A DNA stretch of 64,000 nt from Sphingobium sp. CR2-8 (GCF_035818615.1 NZ_JAYKZY010000002.1:1738501-1802500), one strand, 5' to 3'. Counted from the first letter of the stretch, positions 45,983 through 55,107 are shown. Numbers and translations are program-made. Notes: generated from the letters alone by a model not told the origin.

Positions 45983-47545
45983 ATGTCCAAGCCTTTCACC
46001 ATCACCACCGCCATTTCCTACCCAAATGGCCACCCCCATATCGGCCATGCCTATGAAGTGATCGCGACCGACGCGATCGCGCGGTTCCAGCGGATGATGG
46101 GCCGCGACGTCTTCTTTCAGACCGGCACCGACGAACATGGGCTGAAAATGGTCCAGGCCGCGCGCGGACGCGATATCGAACCGCGCGCGTTGGCCGACGA
46201 AATGGCGTCCTATTTCAAGGCGATGAACGAGAGGCTGAACATCAGCCATGATCGTTTCATCCGCACCAGCGAACCGGATCATCACCGCGCCAGCCAGGCG
46301 ATCTGGCAGGCGATGGAGGCCAATGGCGACCTGTATCTGGGCCGCTACGAAGGCTGGTATTCGGTTCGCGACGAGGCCTTTTACGACGAGAAGGAAATCG
46401 TCGAAGGGGAAGGGGGCATCAACCTTTCCCCGCAGGGCACGCCGGTCGAATGGACGGTCGAGGAAAGCTGGTTCTTCCGCCTGTCCAACTATCAGGACCG
46501 GCTGCTGGCGCTGTATGAGAGCCAGCCCGACTTCATCCAGCCCGACAGCCGCCGTAATGAGATATTGCGCTTCGTGGAGGGCGGCCTGTCTGACCTCAGC
46601 GTATCGCGCACCAGTTTCGACTGGGGGGTGAAGGTGCCGGGCGCGGACGGCCATGTCATGTATGTGTGGGTCGACGCGCTGACCAACTATATCACCGGCT
46701 GCGGCTATCCCGACGACCCGGATCGGATGGCGCGCTATTGGGCCGAGGGTGGCGACATCACGCACATCATCGGCAAGGATATCGTGCGTTTTCATACGGT
46801 CTACTGGCCAGCCTTCCTGATGAGCGCGAAGCTGCCTTTGCCCAGCCGGATCTTCGGCCATGGCTTCCTGCTGAACCGGGGCGAGAAAATGTCCAAGTCG
46901 GTCGGCAACGTCGCCGATCCGATCGAATTGGCCGACCGTTTCGGGATGGACCAGCTGCGCTATTTCCTGTTGTCCGAAGTCACGTTCGGCAATGACGGCA
47001 GTTACAGCGCTGAGGCGATCGTCGCGCGGTCCAACAGCGACCTTGCCAACAGCTTCGGTAATCTGGCGCAGCGGACGCTGAGCTTCATCGCCAAGAATCT
47101 GGAAGGTCGCTTGCCTGAATCGGCGGCGCAGGATGTCGACAGCGTGTTGCTTGCTACCGTGAGCGAAGCTGCGACGACCTTCCAGTCCGCAATGGCGGAC
47201 CTCGCGCCATCGGTCGCGATCGAGGCGTGGATGCGCGCGGTGTTCGCCTGCAACGCCTATATCGATGCGCAGGCGCCCTGGGCCTTGCGCAAGACCGATC
47301 CGGCGCGGATGGAGGCGGTGCTCGCCACGCTCTACGAGGCGATCGCAAGCCTGGCCATCATGATCCAGCCCGTCATTCCGGCGAGCGCCACGTCCCTGCT
47401 GGACCAGATGGGCATCGATGGGGAAGGGCGCGGCTATGGCGTTATCGGCAGCGACTTTTATGCCGCCCTTCGTGCGTCGGGCTTCACGCTGAGCGCACCC
47501 AAGCCGCTCTTCCCGCGCCTGGAACTGACGGAAGCCGAGGCCTGA
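45983..47545 (+). CDS. metG: Methionyl-tRNA synthetase
   Basis: A 520-residue class I synthetase that charges initiator and elongator tRNA-Met. The HIGH motif is ISYPNGHPHIGHAYEVIATD, the KMSKS motif GEKMSKSVGNVADPIELADR. No CxxC zinc knuckle is seen in the connective peptide (residues about 115-160) and there is no C-terminal dimerisation domain, so it is the compact MetG form common in alphaproteobacteria. ATG 45983 is preceded by GGGAG. The tatD gene follows after 4 bp. Confidence 0.97.
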   Translation: MSKPFTITTAISYPNGHPHIGHAYEVIATDAIARFQRMMGRDVFFQTGTDEHGLKMVQAARGRDIEPRALADEMASYFKAMNERLNISHDRFIRTSEPDHHRASQAIWQAMEANGDLYLGRYEGWYSVRDEAFYDEKEIVEGEGGINLSPQGTPVEWTVEESWFFRLSNYQDRLLALYESQPDFIQPDSRRNEILRFVEGGLSDLSVSRTSFDWGVKVPGADGHVMYVWVDALTNYITGCGYPDDPDRMARYWAEGGDITHIIGKDIVRFHTVYWPAFLMSAKLPLPSRIFGHGFLLNRGEKMSKSVGNVADPIELADRFGMDQLRYFLLSEVTFGNDGSYSAEAIVARSNSDLANSFGNLAQRTLSFIAKNLEGRLPESAAQDVDSVLLATVSEAATTFQSAMADLAPSVAIEAWMRAVFACNAYIDAQAPWALRKTDPARMEAVLATLYEAIASLAIMIQPVIPASATSLLDQMGIDGEGRGYGVIGSDFYAALRASGFTLSAPKPLFPRLELTEAEA

Positions 47546-47549
47546 TCCC

Positions 47550-48323
47550 ATGCTGATCGACAGCCATTGCCATTTAAATTACAAAGGCTTGATCGAGGAT
47601 CAGGCCAATGTGTTGGAACGGTCGCGCGCGGCGGGTGTCGACCTGATGCTCAACATCGCGACGCGCGAGAGCGAATGGGACGATGTGCTGGGCACCGCGA
47701 TCCGCGAGCCGGACGTGTGGGCGACGGTCGGTATCCATCCGCATGAGGCGGACGAGCATCCCCATATCGATACCGCCAAACTGGTCGAGCGCGCCGCGCA
47801 TCCGCGCGTGGTCGGCATCGGCGAAACCGGCCTCGACTATTATTACGACCATAGCGACCGGGATCGGCAGCAGAAAAGCTTTCGATCGCACATCGTTGCG
47901 GCCCGCGACACCGGCCTGCCGCTGATCGTTCACACCCGCGATGCGGAAGAGGACACGCTCAGCATCATGCGCGATGAAATGGGGAAGGGGGCCTATCCCG
48001 GCGTCATCCACTGCTTCACCGCCAGCGGCGCCTTTGCCGATGCGGCGATGGAACTCGGCTTCTACATCAGCATTTCGGGCATCGTGACGTTCAAGAGCGC
48101 GAAGGATTTGCAGGAGACGGCGGCGCGCCTGCCGCTCGACCGACTGCTGGTGGAAACGGACTCGCCGTTCCTGGCGCCGGTGCCGCATCGCGGCAAATCC
48201 TGCGAGCCGGCCTATGTCGCAGACACCGCCCGGTTCCTGGCAAATCTGCGCGGGGAAAGCATCGAAGAATTGGCGGCGGCGACGTCGGCCAATTTCCGTA
48301 CCTTATTCTCCAAAGTCGCATGA
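47550..48323 (+). CDS. TatD family metal-dependent hydrolase
   Basis: A 257-residue TIM-barrel hydrolase. The metal-binding HxH is DSHCHLNYKGL at the start; VGIHPHEADEH, GIGETGLDYYYDHSDR, LPLIVHTRDAEEDT, GVIHCFTASG and LLVETDSPFLAPVPHRGK follow in the family order. TatD enzymes are Mg-dependent 3'-5' exonucleases/DNases. TatD next to metG is a common arrangement. The stop overlaps the next gene (ATGA). Confidence 0.95.
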   Translation: MLIDSHCHLNYKGLIEDQANVLERSRAAGVDLMLNIATRESEWDDVLGTAIREPDVWATVGIHPHEADEHPHIDTAKLVERAAHPRVVGIGETGLDYYYDHSDRDRQQKSFRSHIVAARDTGLPLIVHTRDAEEDTLSIMRDEMGKGAYPGVIHCFTASGAFADAAMELGFYISISGIVTFKSAKDLQETAARLPLDRLLVETDSPFLAPVPHRGKSCEPAYVADTARFLANLRGESIEELAAATSANFRTLFSKVA

Positions 48324-49111
48324 GCCTGAAGCTCACGATCCTGGGCAGCGGCACCTCTTCGGGCGTGCCCCGGATCGGCAACGACTGGGGCGACTGCGAC
48401 CCGGCCGAGCCGAAAAACCGGCGGACGCGGGTGTCCATATTGGTCGAAAGTCCAACGACGCGCATCCTGGTCGATACGTCGCCCGATATGCGGGCGCAGC
48501 TTCTGGCGGCGGACGTCGTCCGGATCGATGCGATCCTGTGGACCCACGACCATGCGGATCACAGCCATGGCATCGACGATGTGCGGCAACTGTTCCACCA
48601 TCGCCGCGCGCCGGTTCCAGGCTATGCGCGGGCGCAGACGCTCACGCTGTTGAAACAACGGTTTGCTTATGCGTTCGAGGGGCGCAACGGCTATCATCCG
48701 ACGATCGAGCCGCATGTCCTGCCCGACGGGTTGCGGATCGGCGATATCGACATTGCCTGCGTGGATCAGCCGCATGGCGAGATTTTCTCGACCGGTTTCC
48801 GGTTCGGCCATGGCGGGCGGTCGATCGGCTATGCCACCGATTTCCACGCGCTGACGCCCGATATGCTGGCGCTCTATGACGGTCTGGACGTCTGGGTTGT
48901 CGACGCCTTGCGGGAAAAGCCGCATCCGACCCATCCGCATCTGGCGCTGACGCTGGACGGCGTGGCGGCGGTGCGGCCCGGGCGCGCCATCCTGACCCAT
49001 ATGGACCAGAGCATGGATTATGCGACGTTGCGCCGTGTCCTCCCCACCGGCGTCGAGCCGGGCTATGACGGGATGGTGGTGGAACTGGACGCGAAAGAGC
49101 AGGGGGTCTGA
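48320..49111 (+). CDS. MBL-fold metallohydrolase, PhnP-like
   Basis: A 263-residue metallo-beta-lactamase-fold enzyme. It opens LKLTILGSGTSSGVPRIGND, then has ILVDTSPDMRAQLL and the metal motif WTHDHADHSHGIDDVRQL (HxHxDH). IGYATDFHALTPDML and RAILTHMDQSMDY carry further metal ligands. PhnP-like enzymes cleave cyclic phosphodiesters; here there is no phosphonate gene nearby, so the substrate is open. It overlaps tatD by 4 bases and is followed at once by the aspartic protease-like gene. Confidence 0.9.
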   Translation: MSLKLTILGSGTSSGVPRIGNDWGDCDPAEPKNRRTRVSILVESPTTRILVDTSPDMRAQLLAADVVRIDAILWTHDHADHSHGIDDVRQLFHHRRAPVPGYARAQTLTLLKQRFAYAFEGRNGYHPTIEPHVLPDGLRIGDIDIACVDQPHGEIFSTGFRFGHGGRSIGYATDFHALTPDMLALYDGLDVWVVDALREKPHPTHPHLALTLDGVAAVRPGRAILTHMDQSMDYATLRRVLPTGVEPGYDGMVVELDAKEQGV

Positions 49112-49741
49112 ATGGACGGCACGGATCAGGCCGCGTCGACCCTCTGGTATGTGCTGGCGATCGTCCTGGTCGGGTCCGCGCTGATCGGGCGGCGGATGGC
49201 CTGGGGCAGCGTTTTGCGCATGGCGTTGCTGTGGGTGGCGATCTTTGCCGGGCTGTTGGGATTGTTCAAGTTCGCGCAGAGCCAGGGCCTGCTGACCGGG
49301 CGCTGGGCGGAGCAGGGCGATGTGGTCACGGTGGACGACACCCCCGCTTCCGTGCCGACCGCCCGCGCGGAAGGGCAGGCTTTGCGCGTGCCCGTGGCGG
49401 CAGACGGCCATTATTGGGTCGAGGCCACGATCAACGGCACACCCGCCCGCTTCCTGATCGACAGCGGCGCGACCATCACCGCTTTGTCGGAAAATAGTGC
49501 ACGTGCTGCGGGCCTCAACTATGATGTCGGGGAACCGGGCGTCGTCATGACGACGGCGAACGGCAAGGTCGAGGCAAAGCGATCCAGCATCGCGACGCTG
49601 GTCATCGGTCCCATAAGGGCGAGCGACCTGCCCGTCGTCGTTTCGCCCGCTTTCGGAGAGGTCAATGTGATCGGCATGAACATGCTTTCGCGCCTGAAAA
49701 GCTGGGGCGTCCAGGATAGCGCCATGGTGTTGACGCCATGA
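49112..49741 (+). CDS. Membrane-anchored retropepsin-like aspartic protease (TIGR02281 type)
   Basis: A 209-residue protein. Two hydrophobic segments at the N-terminus (STLWYVLAIVLVGSALIG and MALLWVAIFAGLLGLFKFA) anchor it. The protease half has the retropepsin motif RFLIDSGATITALS (DSGA) and the hydrophobic loop VIGMNMLSRLKSWGV near the end. One Asp per chain means it must act as a dimer. Such clan AA proteins occur in alphaproteobacteria; the natural substrate is unknown. The start ATG follows the previous stop directly, and the end overlaps the MFS gene by 4 bases. Confidence 0.88.
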   Translation: MDGTDQAASTLWYVLAIVLVGSALIGRRMAWGSVLRMALLWVAIFAGLLGLFKFAQSQGLLTGRWAEQGDVVTVDDTPASVPTARAEGQALRVPVAADGHYWVEATINGTPARFLIDSGATITALSENSARAAGLNYDVGEPGVVMTTANGKVEAKRSSIATLVIGPIRASDLPVVVSPAFGEVNVIGMNMLSRLKSWGVQDSAMVLTP

Positions 49742-51042
49742 CGGGCAAGACCGCGACGCCGGGTGCGCCGACGCAGAGCCAGCGGCTCAAGGCCATTATC
49801 GGCGGGTCCGCAGGCAATCTGGTCGAATGGTATGACTGGTATGCCTATGCCGCCTTCACCCTCTATTTCGCGCCGCATTTCTTCCCGAGCGAGGATCGCA
49901 CCGCGCAGTTGCTGAGCGCTGCGGGGATCTTCGCAGTCGGCTTTCTGATGCGGCCGATCGGGGCGTGGTTGATGGGCGTCTATGCCGATCGTCATGGGCG
50001 CAAGAGCGGGCTGACCCTGTCGGTGGCGCTGATGTGCGCGGGGTCGCTGCTGATCGCGGTGACGCCGGGTTATGAGACGATTGGCGTCGCCGCGCCTTTG
50101 CTGCTGGTGCTGGCGCGGTTGATGCAGGGCCTGTCGATCGGCGGGGAATATGGCGCGAGCGCGACTTATCTGTCGGAAATGGCGGGGAAGAACCGGCGCG
50201 GCTTCTTTTCCAGCTTTCAATATGTGACGCTGATCGCGGGGCAATTGGTGGCGATCTGCGTGTTGCTGATATTGCAGGCGACGTTAAGCGAGGCGCAGCT
50301 GGATGACTGGGGCTGGCGTATTCCCTTCTTCATCGGCGGGGCGCTGGCGGTCATCGTCTTCTGGTTGCGGCGGGGGCTGGCGGAGACGCAGAGCTTTGCG
50401 GTGGCCAAGGCGGAAGGCGCGCCCAAATCGGGCTTCGTCGAACTCATCACCAACCATCCGCGCGAGACGCTGACCGTGATGCTGCTGACGGCCGGTGGCA
50501 CGATCGCCTTCTATGCCTACAGCATTTACATGCAGAAATTCCTGGTCAATACGAGCGGGCTGAGCCGCGAGGTGGCGTCGCAGATCAATGCGGTAACGCT
50601 GTTCCTGTTCATGCTGTTGCAGCCGGTGGCGGGCGCGCTGTCCGACCGGATCGGACGCAAGCCGCTGATGATCGGCTTTGGCGTGATGGGCGTGCTGTGC
50701 ACCTATCCGATCTTTGCCACGCTGGCGGTGACGAAAGACCCGCTGGTCGCCGGATTGCTGGTGATGGCGGGCCTGGTGATCGTGAGCGGCTACACATCGA
50801 TCAACGCGGTGGTGAAGGCGGAGCTGTTTCCCGCACATATCCGCGCGCTGGGCGTCGCGTTGCCTTATGCGTTGGCGAACACATTGTTCGGCGGAACGGC
50901 GGAGTTCGTCGCGCTGTGGTTCAAGCAGGCGGGCATGGAACCGGCATTCTATATCTATGTGACGGTGATGATCGCCATATCGCTGAGCGTCTATGTGAAG
51001 ATGCGGGACAGCGGGAAACATAGCCTGATCCGGGAGGATTGA
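49738..51042 (+). CDS. MFS transporter, metabolite:H+ symporter family (KgtP/ProP-like)
   Basis: A 434-residue inner-membrane carrier with twelve predicted helices. The opening GGSAGNLVEWYDWYAYAAFT and the loops MGVYADRHGRKSGLTLSVAL and LSDRIGRKPLMIGFGVMGV are characteristic of the metabolite:H+ symporter (MHS) subfamily, which includes the alpha-ketoglutarate and proline/betaine permeases. GGEYGASATYLSEMAGKNRR is another MHS signature. The substrate cannot be told from the sequence. It is the last gene of the overlapping run tatD-MBL-protease-MFS. Confidence 0.92.
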   Translation: MTGKTATPGAPTQSQRLKAIIGGSAGNLVEWYDWYAYAAFTLYFAPHFFPSEDRTAQLLSAAGIFAVGFLMRPIGAWLMGVYADRHGRKSGLTLSVALMCAGSLLIAVTPGYETIGVAAPLLLVLARLMQGLSIGGEYGASATYLSEMAGKNRRGFFSSFQYVTLIAGQLVAICVLLILQATLSEAQLDDWGWRIPFFIGGALAVIVFWLRRGLAETQSFAVAKAEGAPKSGFVELITNHPRETLTVMLLTAGGTIAFYAYSIYMQKFLVNTSGLSREVASQINAVTLFLFMLLQPVAGALSDRIGRKPLMIGFGVMGVLCTYPIFATLAVTKDPLVAGLLVMAGLVIVSGYTSINAVVKAELFPAHIRALGVALPYALANTLFGGTAEFVALWFKQAGMEPAFYIYVTVMIAISLSVYVKMRDSGKHSLIRED

Positions 51043-51054
51043 TCGGGCCATGAG

Positions 51055-51073
51055 ACAGCGAGTTGGACAGTTG
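51055..51073. repeat. Solo copy of the 16-19 bp dispersed repeat
   Basis: ACAGCGAGTTGGACAGTTG is the exact inverse of 32356-32374, including the three extra bases. It lies 13 bp after the MFS stop. The inverted partner is not found within the next 140 bases, so this copy is single. Confidence 0.75.
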
Positions 51074-51090
51074 TGAGCGTTTTTCGTATC

Positions 51091-51137
51091 GCAAACTATT
51101 TAACATAATATATATTATCGAACTTTTATTATCATGA
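51091..51137. other. AT-rich patch with a 14-bp palindrome upstream of mazG
   Basis: The bases from 51091 to 51137 are almost all A/T, unlike anything else in the window. ATAATATATATTAT (51105-51118) is a perfect palindrome. No gene is seen. It might be the mazG promoter region, a binding site for a nucleoid protein, or the remains of a mobile element together with the neighbouring repeat. Confidence 0.5.
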
Positions 51138-51211
51138 TGCGCGGGGGTGGTCAGCGCGCTGTGTAACACCTATCGAACCGATCAACTTTTTCCATCTGCG
51201 TCAGGATATCC

Positions 51212-51997
51212 ATGTCCACAGCCAGCCCCGCCGACATCATGCCATTAGCCGACGTCATGGCGCGACTGCGCGATCCCGACACGGGCTGTCCCTGGGACAT
51301 CGAGCAGGATTTCGCGTCGATCGCGCCCTATACGATCGAGGAAGCCTATGAAGTCGCTGACGCGATCGCGCGTGAGGACATGGACGGTCTGCGCGACGAA
51401 CTGGGCGATCTGCTGCTCCAGGTCGCTTTTCATAGCCGGATCGCCGAACAGGCCGGGCATTTCGCGTTGCAGGATGTGATCGACGCCATCACGCAGAAGA
51501 TGATCCGTCGCCATCCCCATGTCTTTGGCGAAGGCGCGCGGCGCGAAGATGGGCATGTGCAGTGGGAAACGATCAAGGCGGCTGAACGGGCGGAGAAAGA
51601 CCCCGATCCCAGCGCACTGGCCGGCGTGGCGATCGCCCTGCCCGCGTTGTTGCGCGCCGAAAAATTACAGAAGCGCGCCGCGCGGACGGGCTTCGACTGG
51701 CCCGATACGGTCGGCGTAGTCGACAAGATCGCCGAGGAACTGGATGAGGTGCAGAACGCCATCACGCAGGATGAGCGCGAGGAAGAGGTTGGCGACCTGT
51801 TGTTCGCCGTTGTCAACCTCGCACGGCATCTGAAGGTCGATCCGGAAACAGCTCTGCGCAAGGCCAATGAGAAATTCGATCGGCGGTTTCGGGCCATGGA
51901 GGACATGGCGGGTAACGCGTTCGCTGGGCTGGCGCTGGATGACAAGGAAGCCCTGTGGCAGCGCGCCAAGCAGCGGGAAAAAGCGAGCAGCCGTTAA
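51212..51997 (+). CDS. mazG: Nucleoside triphosphate pyrophosphohydrolase MazG
   Basis: A 261-residue protein with two MazG domains. The first has CPWDIEQDFASIAPYTIEEA and ELGDLLLQVAFHSRIAEQ; the second has VDKIAEELDEVQNAI and EEEVGDLLFAVVNLARHL, with the EExxE...D metal sites. It hydrolyses NTPs to NMP and pyrophosphate, cleaning aberrant nucleotides and lowering (p)ppGpp. ATG 51212 is chosen by the typical start; upstream is an AT-rich patch. It overlaps the convergent dehydrogenase gene by 4 bases. Confidence 0.95.
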   Translation: MSTASPADIMPLADVMARLRDPDTGCPWDIEQDFASIAPYTIEEAYEVADAIAREDMDGLRDELGDLLLQVAFHSRIAEQAGHFALQDVIDAITQKMIRRHPHVFGEGARREDGHVQWETIKAAERAEKDPDPSALAGVAIALPALLRAEKLQKRAARTGFDWPDTVGVVDKIAEELDEVQNAITQDEREEEVGDLLFAVVNLARHLKVDPETALRKANEKFDRRFRAMEDMAGNAFAGLALDDKEALWQRAKQREKASSR

Positions 51998-52995
51998 AGC
52001 GTGACGGGATGCAGCGCTTCGCCGGTCGCTTCAAATCTCGAGATATTGGCGATTGTGGTAGCGGCGATGGCAGTCAAAGCCTCGGCGGTGAAGAAGGCCT
52101 GATGCCCGGTTATGAGGACGTTGGGAAAGGTCAGCAACCGGGCGAACATATCGTCCTGAATGGGTTGGTCCGAAAAATCGGCGAAGAAAAGCGACTCTTC
52201 CTCCTCATAGACATCCAGACCGACATAGCCGATCCGCCTCTGTTTCAGCCCGTCGATCACGGCATGCGTGTCCACCACGCCGCCGCGGCTTGTGTTGATC
52301 AGCATGACGCCTGCCTTCATGCGGGCGATCGCATCCGCATCCACCAGATGATGCGTATCGGGCGTCAACGGACAATGGAGTGAGATGATGTCCGATCGGT
52401 CCAGCAGTTCATGCCAGGACACATAGGCGGCGCCCATTTCCGTCAGCGCATGGGCATCTGGAAAAGGATCATAGGCGATCACCCGGCAATCGAAGCCACG
52501 CATGATGCGGGCGATATTCAGGCCGATCTTACCAGTACCCACGATCCCCACCGTGCGTCCGCGCAGATCGAAGCCCAGCAGGCCATCCAATGCGAAATTG
52601 CCTTCGCGGCCCCGGGCATAGGCCTTGTGGGTCTTACGGTTGAGCGTCAGGATCATCGCGACGGTATGTTCCGCGATCGCATCGGGCGAATAGGCTGGCA
52701 CGCGCCCTACCGCCAAATTCAACGCAGCCGCCGCATGCAGATCGACATGGTTGAACCCCGCGCTGCGCAGCGCGAGAAAGCGGACGTCCAGTCCGGCCAA
52801 TATCTCCATTGCGGGGCGATCGAGTCGATCATTTACGAAGGCGCAGATGGCACCGCACCCTGCCGCCAAAGAAGCCGATCGCGCGTCGAGCCGGGTTTCT
52901 AGATAGACAAGGTCATGCCTGTGCCCGGCCGCTTCATTAGCCTGATCGAGAAAGCGGCGATCGAAAGCATGGGTACTGAAAACGGCGACTTTCAA
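51994..52995 (-). CDS. ldhA: D-2-hydroxyacid dehydrogenase, D-lactate dehydrogenase type
   Basis: A 333-residue NAD-dependent enzyme. The cofactor loop is GRTVGIVGTGKIGLNIARIM, the substrate Arg is in INTSRGGVVDTHAVIDGL, the Glu in GLDVYEEEESLFFAD and the catalytic His in VLITGHQAFFTAEAL. The opening MKVAVFSTHAFDRRFLDQAN matches LdhA-type proteins, so I chose TTG 52995, with GGGGA at a proper distance upstream; TTG 53010 is an alternative. It would interconvert pyruvate and D-lactate. It lies downstream of hflX on the same strand. Confidence 0.88.
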   Translation of the reverse strand: MKVAVFSTHAFDRRFLDQANEAAGHRHDLVYLETRLDARSASLAAGCGAICAFVNDRLDRPAMEILAGLDVRFLALRSAGFNHVDLHAAAALNLAVGRVPAYSPDAIAEHTVAMILTLNRKTHKAYARGREGNFALDGLLGFDLRGRTVGIVGTGKIGLNIARIMRGFDCRVIAYDPFPDAHALTEMGAAYVSWHELLDRSDIISLHCPLTPDTHHLVDADAIARMKAGVMLINTSRGGVVDTHAVIDGLKQRRIGYVGLDVYEEEESLFFADFSDQPIQDDMFARLLTFPNVLITGHQAFFTAEALTAIAATTIANISRFEATGEALHPVTL

Positions 52996-53037
52996 GATGT
53001 GCGTCCCCAACAGGAGGGCAAGCTAAAGACGATCGAT

Positions 53038-54372
53038 CTACCCTTCACTCCGCTTCGCATAGCGCGCAAAGGCGGCGTCCGACAGGCGCACGTCGACCCG
53101 GCTTTCCTCGCCCTCGACGGCACTGGACAGCACTTCGCCATGTTCGTGAAGCCAGGCCATCGTCGCGCCGTCCGACACGGGGATGCGCAGGCCATAGACT
53201 TTCGCGCCGCGAGTCATGCGGTCACTGATGGCGCGCTGGAGCGTATCCACCCCTTCACCGGTCAGGGCCGACAGGATCACGACATCGTCGCGGCGGGCCG
53301 CTGTTTCGCGCGCCAGGGCGGCATCATCGTCGTTCAACAGGTCCAGCTTGTTCCAGGCTTCCAGGATCGGTGGGGCATCCGGCTCCCCTTCCCTGCGGTC
53401 CAACGCCGCTTCGCCCGCCACGCCCAGTTCGCCCAGCACGTCGAGCACGTCGTCGCGCTGCGCGTCGCTATCGGGATGGGCGATGTCGCGGACATGGACG
53501 ATGAGGTCGGCCGACAGCACCTCCTCCAGCGTCGCGCGAAAGGCAGCGATCAACTGGGTCGGCAGGTCGGATACGAAGCCCACGGTGTCGGACAGGATCG
53601 CCTTGTCCAGGCCGGGCAGCGCGATCTGGCGCATGGTGGGATCCAGCGTTGCGAACAGCAGATCCTCCGCCATGACGGTGGCGCCGGTCATGCGATTGAA
53701 GAGCGTCGATTTCCCGGCATTGGTATAGCCCACGAGCGCGATCACCGGCCAGGGCGCGCGTTGGCGCCGGGCCCGGTGCAGGCCGCGGGTCCGCGTGACC
53801 TGGTCCAGTTCCTTGCGGATCTTTGCCATGCGATCGCGGATCATGCGCCTGTCCGCCTCGATCTGGGTTTCACCCGGACCGCCCAGGAAGCCGAAGCCGC
53901 CACGTTGCCGTTCCAAGTGGGTCCAGCTGCGCACCAGTCGGCCCGCCTGATAATCGAGATGGGCGAGTTCGACCTGAAGCCGGCCTTCGTTGGTCGCGGC
54001 GCGCTCGCCGAAGATTTCGAGGATCAGCCCGGTGCGGTCGATGACCTTGGCCTCGCACGCTTTTTCCAGATTGCTCTGCTGCACCGGCGACAGGCTGTTG
54101 TCGACGATGATGAGTTCGGCCTCTTCCTGCCGGGCGAGGGTCGCGATCTGCTCCACCTGACCGCTGCCGAACAGGGTGGCGGGCTTACGGTCGCGGACGC
54201 GGAACGCCTGGGCGGCGCGCACGTCGATGCCGATGGCGAGCGCCAGGCCGCGCGCTTCCTCGAGCCGGGCATCGCTATCGCGCCTGTCGCCGTTATGGGT
54301 TTCGGCATGGACGACGACGGCGCGCGCGCCGCGCGCCACTTCATCATCGGAGTCGCGGTTGAATATGGCCAT
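53038..54372 (-). CDS. hflX: GTPase HflX
   Basis: A 444-residue ribosome-associated GTPase that splits stalled 70S ribosomes. The N-terminal HflX domain has GSGQVEQIATLARQEEAELI and the Gly-rich linker RQRGGFGFLGGPGETQIEAD; the G domain has G1 ALVGYTNAGKSTLFNRMTGA, G2 FATLDPTMR, G3 DTVGFVSDLP and G4 EAWNKLDLL. It follows hfq after 65 bp on the same strand, the normal order. A 27-42 bp gap leads to ldhA. Confidence 0.96.
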   Translation of the reverse strand: MAIFNRDSDDEVARGARAVVVHAETHNGDRRDSDARLEEARGLALAIGIDVRAAQAFRVRDRKPATLFGSGQVEQIATLARQEEAELIIVDNSLSPVQQSNLEKACEAKVIDRTGLILEIFGERAATNEGRLQVELAHLDYQAGRLVRSWTHLERQRGGFGFLGGPGETQIEADRRMIRDRMAKIRKELDQVTRTRGLHRARRQRAPWPVIALVGYTNAGKSTLFNRMTGATVMAEDLLFATLDPTMRQIALPGLDKAILSDTVGFVSDLPTQLIAAFRATLEEVLSADLIVHVRDIAHPDSDAQRDDVLDVLGELGVAGEAALDRREGEPDAPPILEAWNKLDLLNDDDAALARETAARRDDVVILSALTGEGVDTLQRAISDRMTRGAKVYGLRIPVSDGATMAWLHEHGEVLSSAVEGEESRVDVRLSDAAFARYAKRSEG

Positions 54373-54437
54373 GTATGTTTAAAGCATCCCGCGGCGGTCC
54401 GGTCCACCAAAGGGCGAACCGGACGCTGCTTGGACGA

Positions 54438-54920
54438 TCAATCGTCCTGTTCGTTTTCGCCGGTCAGGTCGAGCGCATGGAGCGGCTGGACCGTCGAGAT
54501 GGCGTGTTTGTAGACGAGCTGCACCATGCCGTCGCGTTCGAGCAACATACAGAACAGGTCGAAGGCGGCGATTTCACCCTGAAGCATGACGCCGTTCACC
54601 AGGAACATCGTCACCGGGCTGCCGGATTTGCGGACGGCTGACAGGAAGATTTCCTGGAGCAGCTTGCCCTTGCCATTGCCGTCGCTGGCCTTGCGCAGGT
54701 CGGTCAGGTCCATCGACTGGGCAGGCATGACGGTGGAAATCGCATGCTTGTAGACAAGCTGCGACTGGCCGTCGCGGCGCAGCAGAACGGAAAAATTGTC
54801 GAACCAGGTGATGATGCCCTGCAACTTCACGCCCTTGACCAGGAACATGGTCACCGGGGTCTTGGTCTTGCGCAGGCTGTTGAGGAAGATATCCTGAAGA
54901 TTGTTCACTTTGTCGGCCAT
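54438..54920 (-). CDS. hfq: RNA chaperone Hfq with two tandem Sm domains
   Basis: A 160-residue protein, twice the usual Hfq length. Domain 1 (about residues 5-66) has [20 protein letters not shown] and [11 protein letters not shown]; domain 2 (about 86-147) has [20 protein letters not shown] and [11 protein letters not shown]. Both keep the proximal-face Gln, Phe and Lys-His used for U-rich RNA binding. Domain 1 has a more basic rim (LRKTK) than domain 2 (VRKSG). A hydrophilic linker of about 20 residues joins them. Ordinary Hfq is a homohexamer; this one should form a ring of three chains. Tandem Hfq has been noted in sphingomonads, as I recall it. Upstream of hflX and downstream of ntrX. 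Confidence 0.95.
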   Translation of the reverse strand: MADKVNNLQDIFLNSLRKTKTPVTMFLVKGVKLQGIITWFDNFSVLLRRDGQSQLVYKHAISTVMPAQSMDLTDLRKASDGNGKGKLLQEIFLSAVRKSGSPVTMFLVNGVMLQGEIAAFDLFCMLLERDGMVQLVYKHAISTVQPLHALDLTGENEQDD

Positions 54921-55107
54921 GGTCGTCGCCAGTCCTTTATTCTTGGCGGGACGTTGCCCGCTCTCGCACCCTTAAGCAGGATGTCTTGCTTGCCCCCGCC
55001 AGCCGGGAGCCACCATGGTCCTATCGCAATTGCGAACAGGCGTCCATGGCGCAGATACGCTTGTGCAATGCTTTGGCAACCGACCGACGCAGTGGCGCGA
55101 TGAAACG

